This document shows positions 53,560 to 64,000 of a stretch of 64,000 bases of DNA, piece by piece (positions within the stretch are counted from its first letter, which is position 1; each line of letters starts with the position of its first letter). The position numbers were made by a program, and so were the translations under genes. This DNA comes from Saccoglossus kowalevskii. Lineage: Eukaryota; Hemichordata; Enteropneusta; Harrimaniidae. The stretch spans positions 79,105 to 143,104 of the forward strand of contig NW_003127757.1 of assembly GCF_000003605.2 (NCBI RefSeq). The letters are read 5' to 3'. Under the pieces are notes generated by a model that had not been told where the DNA came from, made no database searches, and saw only the letters and a program-made list of their open reading frames with translations.

Positions 53560-53640
53560 TTATCCAATGCCATCCGGCAACTTAACTATGTCTGTTTTAT
53601 AGTGGTACTAACAGTGGTTCTCATTGACCGTATGGGTTAG
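53560..53640. repeat. CCGGCAAC / TTTTATAG monomer (one of at least three)
   Basis: CCATCCGGCAACTT is coupled with CTGTTTTATAGTGG in one monomer here, near 17428 and near 27899. The two changes are linked in all three, so they descend from one variant copy. TTTTATAG without CCGG also occurs near 29053 and 54913. Confidence 0.8.
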
Positions 53641-55320
53641 TGTGGAATTATCCAATGCCATCCTGCAACTTAACTATGTCTGTTTTGTAGTGGTACTAAC
53701 AGTGTTTCTCATTGACTGTATGGGTTAGTGTGGAATTATCCAATGCCATCCTGCAACTTAACTATGTCTGTTTTGTAGTGGTACTAACGGTGGTTCTCAT
53801 TGACTGTATGGGTTAGTGTGGAATTATCCAATGCCATCCTGCAACTTAACTATGTCTGTTTTGTAGTGGTACTAACAGTGGTTCTTAATGACCGTATGGG
53901 TTAGTGTGGAATTATCCAATGCCATCCTGCAACATAACTATGTCTGTTTTGTAGTGGTACTAACAGTGGTTCTCATTGACTGTATGGGTTAGTGTGGAAT
54001 TATCCAATGCCATCCTGCAACTTAACTATGTCTGTTTTGTAGTAGTACTAACAGTGGTTCTCATTGACCGTATGGGTTAGTGTGGAATTATCCAATGCCA
54101 TCCTGCAACTTAACTATGTCTGTTTTGTAGTGGTACTAACAGTGGTTCTCATTGACCGTATGGGTTAGTGTGGAATTATCCAATGCCATCCTGTAACATA
54201 ACTATGTCTGTTTTGTAGTGGTACTAACAGTGGTTCTCATTGACCGTATGGGTTAGTGTGGAATTATCCAATGCCATCCTGCAACTTAACTATGTCTGTT
54301 TTGTAGTGGTACTAACAGTGGTTCTCATTGACCGCATGGGTTAGTGTGGAATTATCCAATGCCATCATGCAACATAACTATGTCTGTTTTGTAGTGGTAC
54401 TAACAGTGGTTCTCATTGACCGTATGTGTTAGTGTGGAATTATCCAATGCCATCCTGCAACTTAACTATGTCTGTTTTGTAGTGGTACTAACAGTGGTTC
54501 TCATTGACAGTATGGGTTAGTGTGGAATTATCCAATGCCATCCTGCAACTTAACTATGTCTGTTTTGTAGTGGTACTAACAGTGGTTCTTAATGACCGTA
54601 TGGGTTAGTGTGGAATTATCCAATGCCATCCTGCAACTTAACTTTGTCTGTTTTGTAGTGGTACTAACAGTGGTTCTCATTGACTGTATGGGTTAGTGTG
54701 GAATTATCCCATGCCATCCTGCAACTTAACTATGTCTGTTTTGTAGTGGTACTAACAGTGGTTCTCATTGACCGTATGGGTTAGTGTGGAATTATCCAAT
54801 GCCATCATGCAACATAACTATGTCTGTTTTGTAGTGGTACTAACAGTGGTTCTCATTGACCGTATGGGTTAGTGTGGAATTATCCAATGCCATCCTGCAA
54901 CTTAACTATGTCTGTTTTATAGTGGTACTAACAGTGGTTCTCATTGACCGTATGGGTTAGTGTGGAATTATCCAATGCCATCCTGCAACTTAACTATGTC
55001 TGTTTTGTAGTGGTACTAACAGTGGTTCTCATTGACTGTATGGGTTAGTGTGGAATTATCCAATGCCATCCTGCAACTTAACTATGTCTGTTTTGTAGTG
55101 GTACTAACAGTGGTTCTTAATGACCGTATGGGTTAGTGTGGAATTATCCAATGCCATCCTGCAACTTAACTATGTCTGTTTTGTAGTGGTACTAACAGTG
55201 GTTCTCATTGACTGTATGGGTTAGTGTGGAATTATCCAATGCCATCCTGCAACTTAACTATGTCTGTTGTGTAGTGGTACTAACAGTGGTTCTCATTGAC
55301 TGTATGGGTTAGTGTGGAAT

Positions 55321-55385
55321 TATCCCATGCCATCCTGCAACTTAACTATGTCTGTTTTGTAGTGGTTCTCATTGACTGTATGGGT
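55321..55385. repeat. 76-bp monomer (12-bp deletion), copy 2 of 2
   Basis: GTAGTGGTTCTC at 55359-55370 has the same 12-base loss between AGTGGT hexamers as 28.19 kb and the same upstream TATCCCATGCC. The offset is 27170 bases. It ends in GACTGTATG, whereas the other copy ends in GACCGTATG. Confidence 0.9.
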
Positions 55386-56298
55386 TAGTGTGGAATTATC
55401 CAATGCCATCCTGCAACTTAACTATGTCTGTTTTGTAGTGGTACTAACAGTGGTTCTCATTGACCATATGGGTTAGTGTGGAATTATCCAATGCCAGCCT
55501 GCAACTTAACTATGTCTGTTTTGTAGTGGTACTAACAGTGGTTCTCATTGACCATATGGGTTAGTGTGGAATTATCCAATGCCATCCTGCAACTTAACTA
55601 TGTCTGTTTTGTAGTGGTACTAACAGTGGTTCTCATTGACCGTATGGGTTAGTGTGGAATTATCCAATGCCATCCTGCAACATAACTATGTCTGTTTTGT
55701 AGTGGTACTAACAGTGGTTCTCATTGACTGTATGGGTTAGTGTGGAATTATCCAATGCCATCCTGCAACTTAACTATGTCTGTTTTGTAGTGGTACTAAC
55801 AGTGGTTCTTAATGACCGTATGGGTTAGTGTGGAATTATCCAATGCCATCCTGCAACATAACTATGTCTGTTTTGTAGTGGTACTAACAGTGGTTCTCAT
55901 TGACTGTATGGGTTAGTGTGGAATTATCCAATGCCATCCTGCAACTTAACTATGTCTGTTTTGTAGTGGTACTAACAGTGGTTCTTAATGACCGTATGGG
56001 TTAGTGTGGAATTATCCAATGCCATCCTGCAACATAACTATGTCTGTTTTGTAGTGGTACTAACAGTGGTTCTCATTGACTGTATGGGTTAGTGTGGAAT
56101 TATCCAATGCCATCCTGGAACTTAACTATGTCTGTTTTGTAGTGGTACTAACAGTGGTTCTCATTGACTGTATGGGTTAGTGTGGAATTATCCAATGCCA
56201 TCCTGCAACATAACTATGTCTGTTTTGTAGTGGTACTAACAGTGGTTCTCATTGACCGTATGGGTTAGTGTGGAATTATCCAATGCCATCCTGCAACT

Positions 56299-56312
56299 TA
56301 ACTACTAGTATG
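56299..56312. repeat. 6-bp insertion creating TACTAGTA
   Basis: TTAACTACTAGTATGTC contains six extra bases relative to TTAACTATGTC. The insertion forms an 8-base palindrome TACTAGTA. I saw it only once in the window. Confidence 0.85.
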
Positions 56313-56639
56313 TCTGTTTTGTAGTGGTACTAACAGTGGTTCTCATTGACCGTATGGGTTAGTGTGGAATTATCCAATGCCATCCTGCAACTTAACTATG
56401 TCTGTTTTGTAGTGGTACTAACAGTGGTTCTCATTGACTGTATGTGTTAGTGTGGAATTATCCAATGCCATCCTGCAACTTAACTATGTCTGTTTTGTAG
56501 TGGTACTAACAGTGGTTCTCATTGACTGTATGTGTTAGTGTGGAATTATCCAATGCCATCCTGCAACTTAACTATGTCTGTTTGTAGTGGTACTAACAGT
56601 GGTTCTTATTGACCGTATGGGTTAGTGTAGAATTATCCA

Positions 56640-56960
56640 ATGCCATCTGCTACTTAACTATGTCTGTTTTGTAGTGGTACTAACAGTGGTTCTTATTGAC
56701 TTTATGTGTTAGTGTGAAATTATCCAATGCCATCCTGCAACATAACTATGTCCGTTTTGTAGTGGACTAACAGTGGTTCTCATTGACTGTATGTGTTAGT
56801 GTGGAATTATCCAATGCCATCCTGCTACTTAACTATGTCTGTTTTGTAGTGGTACTAACAGTGGTTCTTATTGACTGTATGGGTTAGTGTGGAATTATCC
56901 AATGCCATCCTGCAACATAACTATGTCCGTTTTGTAGTGGTACTAACAGTGGTTCTCATT
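56640..56960. repeat. Dimeric TCCG / GCTACTT repeat, fifth site
   Basis: TCCG markers are at 56751 and 56926, 175 bases apart, with GACTTTATGTG at 56698 and the same missing T in GTAGTGGACTAAC as the 31.3 kb block. Just upstream are two single-base losses (CTGTTTGTAG near 56578, CCATCTGC near 56643). Confidence 0.87.
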
Positions 56961-57309
56961 GACCGTACAGGTTAGTGTGGAATTATCCAATGCCATCCTG
57001 CAACTTAACTATGTCTGTTTTGTAGTGGTACTAACAGTGGTTCTCATTGACTGTATGGGTTAGTGTGGAATTATCCAATGCCATCCTGCAACTTAACTAT
57101 GTCTGTTTTGTAATGGTACTAACAGTGGTTCTCATTGACTGTATGGGTTAGTGTGGAATTATCCAATGCCATCCTGCAACTTAACTATGTCTGTTTTGTA
57201 GTGGTACTAACAGTGGTTCTCATTGACTGTATGGGTTAGTGTGGAATTATCCAATGCCATCCTGCAACATAACTATGTCTGTTTTGTAGTGGTACTAACA
57301 GTGGTTCTC

Positions 57310-57560
57310 ATTGACCGTACAGGTTAGTTTGGAATTATCCAATGCCATCCTGCAACTTAACTATGTCTGTTTTGTAGTGGTACTAACAGTGGTTCTCATT
57401 GACCGTATGGGTTAGTGTGGAATTATCCAATGCCATCCTGCAACTTAACTATGTCTGTTTAGTAGTGGTACTAACAGTGGTTCTCATTGACCGTACAGGT
57501 TAGTGTGGAATTATCCAATGCAATCCTGCAACTTAACTATGTCTGTTTTGTAGTGGTACT
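57310..57560. repeat. Duplicated block with TTTGG and TTTAGTAG markers (copy 2 of 3)
   Basis: GGTTAGTTTGG is at about 57322, CTGTTTAGTAG at about 57456, then AATGCAATCC near 57518. The third copy has the same three markers at 60660-60870. CTGTTTAGTAG is offset 3343 bases between them, which is 38 monomers minus one base. Confidence 0.87.
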
Positions 57561-58159
57561 AACAGTGGTTCTCATTGACCGTATGGGTTAGTGTGGAATT
57601 ATCCAATGCCATCCTGCAACATAACTATGTCTGTTTTGTAGTGGTACTAACAGTGGTTCTCATTGACCGTACAGGTTAGTGTGGAATTATCCAATGCCAT
57701 CCTGCAACATAACTATGTCTGTTTTGTAGTGGTACTAACAGTGGTTCTCATTGACCGTATGGGTTAGTGTGGAATTATCCAATGCCATCCTGCAACTTAA
57801 CTATGTCTGTTTTGTAGTGGTACTAACAATGGTTCTCATTGACCGTACAGGTTAGTGTGGAATTATCCAATGCCATCCTGCAACTTAACTATGTCTGTTT
57901 TGTAGTGGTACTAACAGTGGTTCTCATTGACCGTATGGGTTAGTGTGGAATTATCCCATGCCATCCTGCAACATAACTATGTCTGTTTTGTAGTGGTATT
58001 AACAGTGGTTCTCATTGACCATATGGGTTAGTGTGGAATTATCCAATGCCATCCTGCAACATAACTATGTCTGTTTTGTAGTGGTACTAACGGTGGTTCT
58101 CATTGACTGTATGGGTTAGTGTGGAATTATCCAATGCCATCCTGCAACATAACTATGTC

Positions 58160-60030
58160 TGTTTTGTAGTGGTACTAATAGTGGTTCTCATTGACCGTAT
58201 GGGTTAGTGTGGAATTATCCAATGCCATCCTGCAACATAACTATGTCTGTTTTGTAGTGGTACTAACAGTGGTTCTCATTGACCGTATGGGTTAGTGTGG
58301 AATTATCCAATGCCATCCTGCAACATAACTATGTCTGTTTTGTAGTGGTACTAACAGTGGTTCTCATTGACTGTATGGGTTAGTGTGGAATTATCAAATG
58401 CCATCCTGCAACTTAACTATGTCTGTTTTGTAGTGGTATTAACAGTGGTTCTCATTGACCGTATGGGTTAGTGTGGAATTATACAATGCCATCCTGCAAC
58501 ATAACTATGTCTGTTTTGTAGTGGTACTAACAGTGGTTCTCATTGACTGTATGGGTTAGTGTGGAATTATCCAATGCCATCCTGCAACATAACTATGTCT
58601 GTTTTGTAGTGGTACTAACAGTGGTTCTCCTTGACTGTATGGGTTAGTGTGGAATTATCCAATGCCATCCTGCAACATAACTATGTCTGTTTTGTAGTGG
58701 TACTAACAGTGGTTCTCATTGACCGTATGGGTTAGTGTGGAATTATCCAATGCCATCCTGCAACATAACTATGTCTGTTTTGTAGTGGTACTAACAGTGG
58801 TTCTCATTGACTGTATGGGTTAGTGTGGAATTATCAAATGCCATCCTGCAACTTAACTATGTCTGTTTTGTAGTGGTATTAACAGTGGTTCTCATTGACC
58901 GTATGGGTTAGTGTGGAATTATCCAATGCCATCCTGCAACATAACTATGTCTGTTTTGTAGTGGTACTAACAGTGGTTCTCATTGACTGTATGGGTTAGT
59001 GTGGAATTATCCAATGCCATCCTGCAACATAACTATGTCTGTTTTGTAGTGGTACTAATAGTGGTTCTCATTGACCGTATGGGTTAGTGTGGAATTATCC
59101 AATGCCATCCTGCAACATAACTATGTCTGTTTTGTAGTGGTACTAACAGTGGTTCTCATTGACCGTATGGGTTAGTGTGGAATTATCCAATGCCATCCTG
59201 CAACATAACTATGTCTGTTTTGTAGTGGTACTAACAGTGGTTCTCATTGACTGTATGGGTTAGTGTAGAATTATCAAATGCCATCCTGCAACTTAACTAT
59301 GTCTGTTTTGTAGTGGTATTAACAGTGGTTCTCATTGACCGTATGGGTTAGTGTGGAATTATCCAATGCCATCCTGCAACATAACTATGTCTGTTTTGTA
59401 GTGGTACTAACAGTGCTTCTCATTGACTGTATGGGTTAGTGTGGAATTATCCAATGCCATCCTGCAACATAACTATGTCTGTTTTGTAGTGGTACTAACA
59501 GTGGTTCTCCTTGACTGTATGGGTTAGTGTGGAATTATCCAATGCCATCCTGCAACATAACTATGTCTGTTTTGTAGTGGTGCTAACAGTGGTTCTCATT
59601 GACGGTATGGGTTAGTGTGGAATTATCCAATGCCATCCTGCAACATAACTATGTCTGTTTTGTAGTGGTACTAACAGTGGTTCTCATTGACTGTATGGGT
59701 TAGTGTGGAATTATCAAATGCCATCCTGCAACTTAACTATGTCTGTTTTGTAGTGGTATTAACAGTGGTTCTCATTGACTGTATGGGTTAGTGTGGAATT
59801 ATCCAATGCCATCCTGCAACATAACTATGTCTGTTTTGTAGTGGTACTAACAGTGGTTCTCATTGACTGTATGGGTTAGTGTGGAATTATCAAATGCCAT
59901 CCTGCAACATAACTATGTCTGTTTTGTAGTGGTACTAACAGTGGTTCTCATTGACTGTATGGGTTAGTGTGGAATTATCCAATGCCATCCTGCAACATAA
60001 CTATGTCTGTTTTGTTGTGGTACTAATAGT
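58160..60030. repeat. Higher-order repeat: 5-monomer (440 bp) unit with a 10-monomer super-period
   Basis: ATTATCAAATGCC has its variant base run at 58395, 58835, 59275 and 59715, exactly 440 bases apart, and each is followed by GGTATTAAC in the same monomer. Finer markers alternate: CTCCTTGAC at 58627 and 59507, and CTAATAGTGG (AATA at 58177 and 59057), both 880 bases apart. So a five-monomer unit was amplified and then a ten-monomer unit containing two of them was duplicated. The same subtypes occur more loosely at 10.8-13.2 kb. Confidence 0.92.
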
Positions 60031-60599
60031 GGTTCTCATTGACCGTATGGGTTAGTGTGGAATTATCCAATGCCATCCTGCAACATAACTATGTCTGTTT
60101 TGTAGTGGTACTAACAGTGGTTCTCATTGACCGTATGGGTTAGTGTGGAATTATCCAATGCCATCCTGCAACATAACAATGTCTGTTTTGTAGTGGTACT
60201 AACAGTGGTTCTCATTGACTGTATGGGTTAGTGTGGAATTATCAAATGCCATCCTGCAACTTAACTATGTCTGTTTTGTAGTGGTACTAACAGTGGTTCA
60301 CCTTGACTGTATGGGTTAGTGTGGAATTATCCAATGCCATCCTGCAACTTAACTATGTCTGTTTTGTAGTGGTACTAACAGTGGTTCTCATTGACTGTAT
60401 GGTTAATGTGGAATTATCCAATGCCATCCTGCAACATAACTATGTCTGTTTTGTAGTGGTACTAACAGTGGTTCTCATTGACTGTATGGGTTAGTGTGGA
60501 ATTATCCAATGCCATCCTGCAACTTAACTATGTCTGTTTTGTAGTGGTACTAACAGTGGTTCTCATTGACTGTATGGGTTAGTGTGGAATTATCCAATG

Positions 60600-60900
60600 C
60601 CATCCTGCAACATAACTATGTCTGTTTTGTAGTGGTACTAACAGTGGTTCTCATTGACCGTACAGGTTAGTTTGGAATTATCCAATGCCATCCTGCAACT
60701 TAACTATGTCTGTTTTGTAGTGGTACTAACAGTGGTTCTCATTGACCGTATGGGTTAGTGTGGAATTATCCAATGCCATCCTGCAACTTAACTATGTCTG
60801 TTTAGTAGTGGTACTAACAGTGGTTCTCATTGACCGTACAGGTTAGTGTGGAATTATCCAATGCAATCCTGCAACTTAACTATGTCTGTTTTGTAGTGGT
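60600..60900. repeat. Duplicated block with TTTGG and TTTAGTAG markers (copy 3 of 3)
   Basis: GGTTAGTTTGG is near 60665, CTGTTTAGTAG near 60799 and AATGCAATCC near 60861. The TTCACCTTGAC monomer at about 60297 and the one-base deletion at 60402 just upstream match TTCACCTTGAC near 11322 and the deletion near 11604, extending the relation to the 11.3-12.5 kb region. Confidence 0.85.
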
Positions 60901-62199
60901 ACTAACAGTGGTTCTCATTGACCGTATGGGTTAGTGTGGAATTATCCCAATGCCATCCTGCAACATAACTATGTCTGTTTTGTAGTGGTACTAACAGTGG
61001 TTCTCATTGACCGTATGGGTTAGTGTGGAATTATCCAATGCCATCCTGCAACATAACTATGTCTGTTTTGTAGTGGTACTAACAGTGGTTCTCATTGACC
61101 GTACAGGTTAGTGTGGAATTATCCAATGCCATCCTGCAACTTAACTATGTCTGTTTTTTAGTGGTACTAACAGTGGTTCTCATTGACCGTACAGGTTAGT
61201 GTGGAATTATCCAATGCCATCCTGCAACTTAACTATGTCTGTTTTGTAGTGGTACTAACAGTGGTTCTCATTGACCGTATGGGTTAGTGTGGAATTATCC
61301 AATGCCATCCTGCAACATAACTATGTCTGTTTTGTAGTGGTACTAACAGTGGTTCTCATTGACCGTATGGGTTAGTGTGGAATTATCCAATGCCATCCTG
61401 CAACATAACTATGTCTGTTTTGTAGTGGTATTAACAGTGGTTCTCATTGACTGTATGGGTTAGTGTGGAATTATCCAATGCCATCCTGCAACTTAATTAT
61501 GTCTGTTTTGTAGTGGTACTAACAGTGGTTCTCATTGACTGTATGGCTTAGTGTGGAATTATCCAATGCCATCCTGCAACTTAACTATGTCTGTTTTGTA
61601 GTGGTATTAACAGTGGTTCTCATTGACCGTATGGGTTAGTGTGGAATTATCCAATGCCATCCTGCAACATAACTATGTCTGTTTTGTAGTGGTATTAACA
61701 GTGGTTCTCATTGACTGTATGGGTTAGTGTGGAATTATCCAATGCCATCCTGCAACTTAATTATGTCTGTTTTGTAGTGGTATTAACAGTGGTTCTCATT
61801 GACTGTATGGGTTAGTGTGGAATTATCCAATGCCATCCTGCAACATAACTATGTCTGTTTTGTAGTGGTACTAACAGTGGTTCTCATTGACCGTATGGGT
61901 TAGTGTGGAATTATCCAATGCCATCCTGCAACTTAACTATGTCTGTTTTGTAGTGGTACTAACAGTGGTTCTCATTGACCGTACAGGTTAGTGTGGAATT
62001 ATCCAATGCCATCCTGCAACTTAACTATGTCTGTTTTGTAGTGGTACTAACAGTGGTTCTCATTGACTGTATGGGTTAGTGTGGAATTATCCAATGCCAT
62101 CCTGCAACATAACTATGTCTGTTTTGTAGTGGTACTAACAGTGGTTCTCATTGACCGTATGGGTTAGTGTGGAATTATCCAATGCCATCCTGCAACATA

Positions 62200-62465
62200 A
62201 CTATGTCTGTTTTTGTAGTGGTACTAACAGTGGTTCTCATTGACCGTATGTGTTAGTGTGGATTTATCCCATGCCAATCCTGCAACTTAACTATGTCTGT
62301 TTTGTAGTGGTACTAAACAGTGGTTCTCATTGATCGTATGGGTTAGTGTGGAAATATCCCAATGCCCATCCTGCAACTTTAACTATGTCTGTTTTGTAGT
62401 GGTACTAAACAGTGGTCTCATTGACTGTATGGGTTTAGTGTGGAATTATCCAATGCCATCTGCAA
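62200..62465. repeat. Patch of dense single-base indels
   Basis: Within about three monomers there are many one-base length changes: CTGTTTTTGTAG, GGATTTATCCCATGCCAATCC, CTAAACAGTGG twice, GGAAATATCCC, AATGCCCATCC, CAACTTTAAC, CAGTGGTCTC, GGGTTTAGTG and CCATCTGC. Neighbouring copies are regular. Nearly all are homopolymer-length changes, which favours sequencing or consensus error over biology. Confidence 0.8.
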
Positions 62466-62509
62466 CTTAACTATGTCTGTTTTGTAGTGGTACTAACAGT
62501 GGTTTTCAT

Positions 62510-63660
62510 TGACCGTATGGGTTAGTGTGGAATTATCCAATGCCATCCTGCAACATAACTATGTCTGTTTTGTAGTGGTACTAACAGTGGTTCTCATTGA
62601 CTGTATGGGTTAGTGTGGAATTATCCAATGCCATCCTGCAACTTAACTATGTCTGTTTTGTAGTGGTACTAACAGTGGTTCTCATTGACTGTATGGGTTA
62701 GTGTGGAATTATCCAATGCCATCCTGCAACATAACTATGTCTGTTTTGTGTTGTGGTACTAACGGTGGTTCTCATTGACCGTATGGGTTAGTGTGGAATT
62801 ATCCAATGCCATCCTGCAACTTAATTATGTCTGTTTTGTAGTGGTACTAACAGTGGTTGTCATTGACTGTATGTGATAGTGTGGAATTATCCAATGCCAT
62901 CCTGCAACATAACTATGTCTGTTTTGTAGTGGTACTAACAGTGGTTCTCATTGACTGTATGGGTTAGTGTGGAATTATCCAATGCCATCCTGCAACTTAA
63001 CTATGTCTGTTTTGTAGTGGTACTAACGGTGGTTCTCATTGACTGTATGGGTTAGTGTGGAATTATCCAATGCCATACTGCAACATAACTATGTCTGTTT
63101 TGTAGTGGTACTAACAGTGGTTCTCATTGACCGTACAGGTTAGTGTGGAATTATCCAATGCCATCCTGCTACTTAACTATGTCTGTTTTGTAGTGGTATT
63201 AACAGTGGTTCTCATTGACCGTACAGGTTAGTGTGGAATTATCCAATGCCATGCTGCTACTTAACTATGTCTGTTTTGTAGTGGTACTAACAGTGGTTCT
63301 CATTGACCGTACAGGTTAGTGTGGAATTATCCAATGCCATCCTGCAACATAACTATGTCTGTTTTGTAGTGGTACTAACAGTGGTTCTCATTGACCGTAC
63401 AGGTTAGTGTGGAATTATCCAATGCCATCCTGCTACTTAACTATGTCTGTTTTGTAGTGGTATTAACAGTGGTTCTCATTGACCGTACGGGTTAGTGTGG
63501 AATTATCCAATGCCATCCTGCAACTTAACTATGTCTGTTTTGTAGTGGTACTAACAGTGGTTCTCATTGACTGTATGGTTAGTGTGGAATTATCCAATGC
63601 CATCCGGCAACATAACTATGTCTGTTTTGTAGTGGTACTAACAGTGGTTCTCATTGACTG
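62510..63660. repeat. Paralogous block A3, counterpart of 42540-43600, itself starting a 13-mer repeat
   Basis: Markers from TTTTGTGTTGTGG (62743) to GTATGGTTAG (63572) follow the same order as in the 42.5-43.6 kb block, plus one extra AACGGTGG monomer near 63014. TTTTGTGTTGTGG then appears again at 63888, 1145 bases later (13 monomers plus one base), followed by AACGGTGG and TTAATT, so a second unit begins and runs off the window. Confidence 0.9.
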
Positions 63661-63939
63661 TATGGGTTAGTGTGGAATTATCCAATGCCATCCTGCAACA
63701 TAACTATGTCTGTTTTGTAGTGGTACTAACAGTGGTTCTCATTGACTGTATGGGTTAGTGTGGAATTATCCAATGCCATCCTGCAACTTAACTATGTCTG
63801 TTTTGTAGTGGTACTAACAGTGGTTCTCATTGACTGTATGGGTTAGTGTGGAATTATCCAATGCCATCCTGCAACATAACTATGTCTGTTTTGTGTTGTG
63901 GTACTAACGGTGGTTCTCATTGACCGTATGGGTTAGTGT

Positions 63940-64000
63940 GGAATTATCCAATGCCGATCCTGCAACTTAATTAATGTCTGTTTTGTAGTGGTACTAACAG
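63940..64000. repeat. Irregular monomer at the right edge
   Basis: The last partial copy has extra bases (AATGCCGATCC and TTAATTAATG) compared with the matching copies at 42.83 and 62.81 kb. As at the left edge, this may be edge-of-sequence error. The array clearly continues beyond the window. Confidence 0.65.

Larger units (their letters stand above)
1..64000. repeat. 88-bp satellite DNA array, about 726 head-to-tail monomers
   Basis: The same unit recurs every 88 bases through the whole window, for example monomer starts at 76, 164, 252, 340 and 428, and the last at 63931. All copies have the same orientation and no unique sequence interrupts them. Consensus composition counted on one unit is A20 C15 G20 T33. 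Copies usually differ from one another at a few recurrent positions only. Because 88 is not a multiple of three and TAG recurs in GGTTAG, long open frames cannot persist. Net phase shift from 340 to 63931 is about -33 bases, which fits the small indels and the two 10-bp and two 12-bp deletions listed separately. Long uniform arrays of this kind are typical of eukaryotic heterochromatin; centromeric versus other location is not decidable here. Confidence 0.98.

Noticed and set aside
56303-56310. TACTAGTA as a regulatory palindrome or insertion site
   Set aside because: It is a single occurrence without flanking duplication or associated element. It is better treated as a private 6-bp insertion.
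1-64000. CRISPR array
   Set aside because: There are no unique spacers. The whole period is conserved, with no alternation of constant and variable parts.
1-64000. Repeat-protein gene made of 29-residue units
   Set aside because: The 88-bp period shifts frame each copy and stops recur in all frames on both strands. Only rare 87-bp copies give short frames.
1-64000. CENP-B box
   Set aside because: No copy fits the TTCG....A..CGGG core. The GTACGGG variant supplies only the CGGG end, with the wrong upstream bases.
1-64000. Telomere repeat array
   Set aside because: Only one GGGTTAG per 88 bases, and it is lost in the GTACAGG and TATGTGTTAG variants.
1-64000. rRNA, tRNA, origin of replication or bacterial genes
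   Set aside because: No non-repetitive sequence is present in which such features could lie, and the monomer does not resemble any of them.

Overview
The whole 64 kb window is one uninterrupted tandem (satellite) array. A monomer of 88 bp, about 40% G+C, repeats head to tail in a single orientation from the first base to the last. Stepping the monomer phase across the window and allowing for the indels seen gives roughly 726 full copies plus a partial copy at each edge. I find no protein-coding gene, RNA gene, transposon, CRISPR array or unique sequence. The scale and purity indicate a eukaryotic nuclear genome, in centromeric, pericentromeric, subtelomeric or other heterochromatin. The sequence does not tell me the species or the chromosomal context.

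Monomer landmarks, numbered from GGTTAG = 1 (reference copy 340-427): GGTTAGTGTGG at 1-11, CCAATGCCATCCTGCAAC at 18-35, TATGTCTGTTTTGTAG at 41-56, TACTAAC at 60-66 and CATTGACTGTATG at 76-88. Most copies differ at only a few fixed positions: 36 (T or A), 62 (C or T), 66-67 (CA, CG, TG), 83-84 (TG, CG, CA), 87-88 (TG, CG, CA), and the linked pair 76+78 (TTCTCATTG versus TTCTTAATG). The three-state sites are what decay of methylated CpG would produce.

Layout: 1-8.8 kb lacks the GTACAGG subtype and holds a 13-monomer duplication at 3.76-6.05 kb. GTACAGG copies recur in patches from 8.8 to about 25 kb. Around 23.3-25.3 kb there are 2-mer and 7-mer higher-order repeats. 25-30 kb lacks GTACAGG and is rich in CATCATGCAACAT copies, partly alternating with ordinary copies. 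30-49 kb is a mosaic with several duplicated blocks and 2-mer patches at 40.4-41 and 46.2-46.5 kb. 49-56.9 kb again lacks GTACAGG. 57-61 kb contains a clear 5-mer (440 bp) higher-order repeat. 62.7-63.7 kb is a second copy of a block at 42.5-43.6 kb.

Together this is a record of satellite evolution: local amplification of small multimers, block duplications spread over 10-45 kb, replication-slippage deletions that were copied along with their blocks, and point decay at CpG-like sites. The ten 60-63 residue open frames in the window come from rare monomers whose deletions restore a multiple of three, and are not genes.
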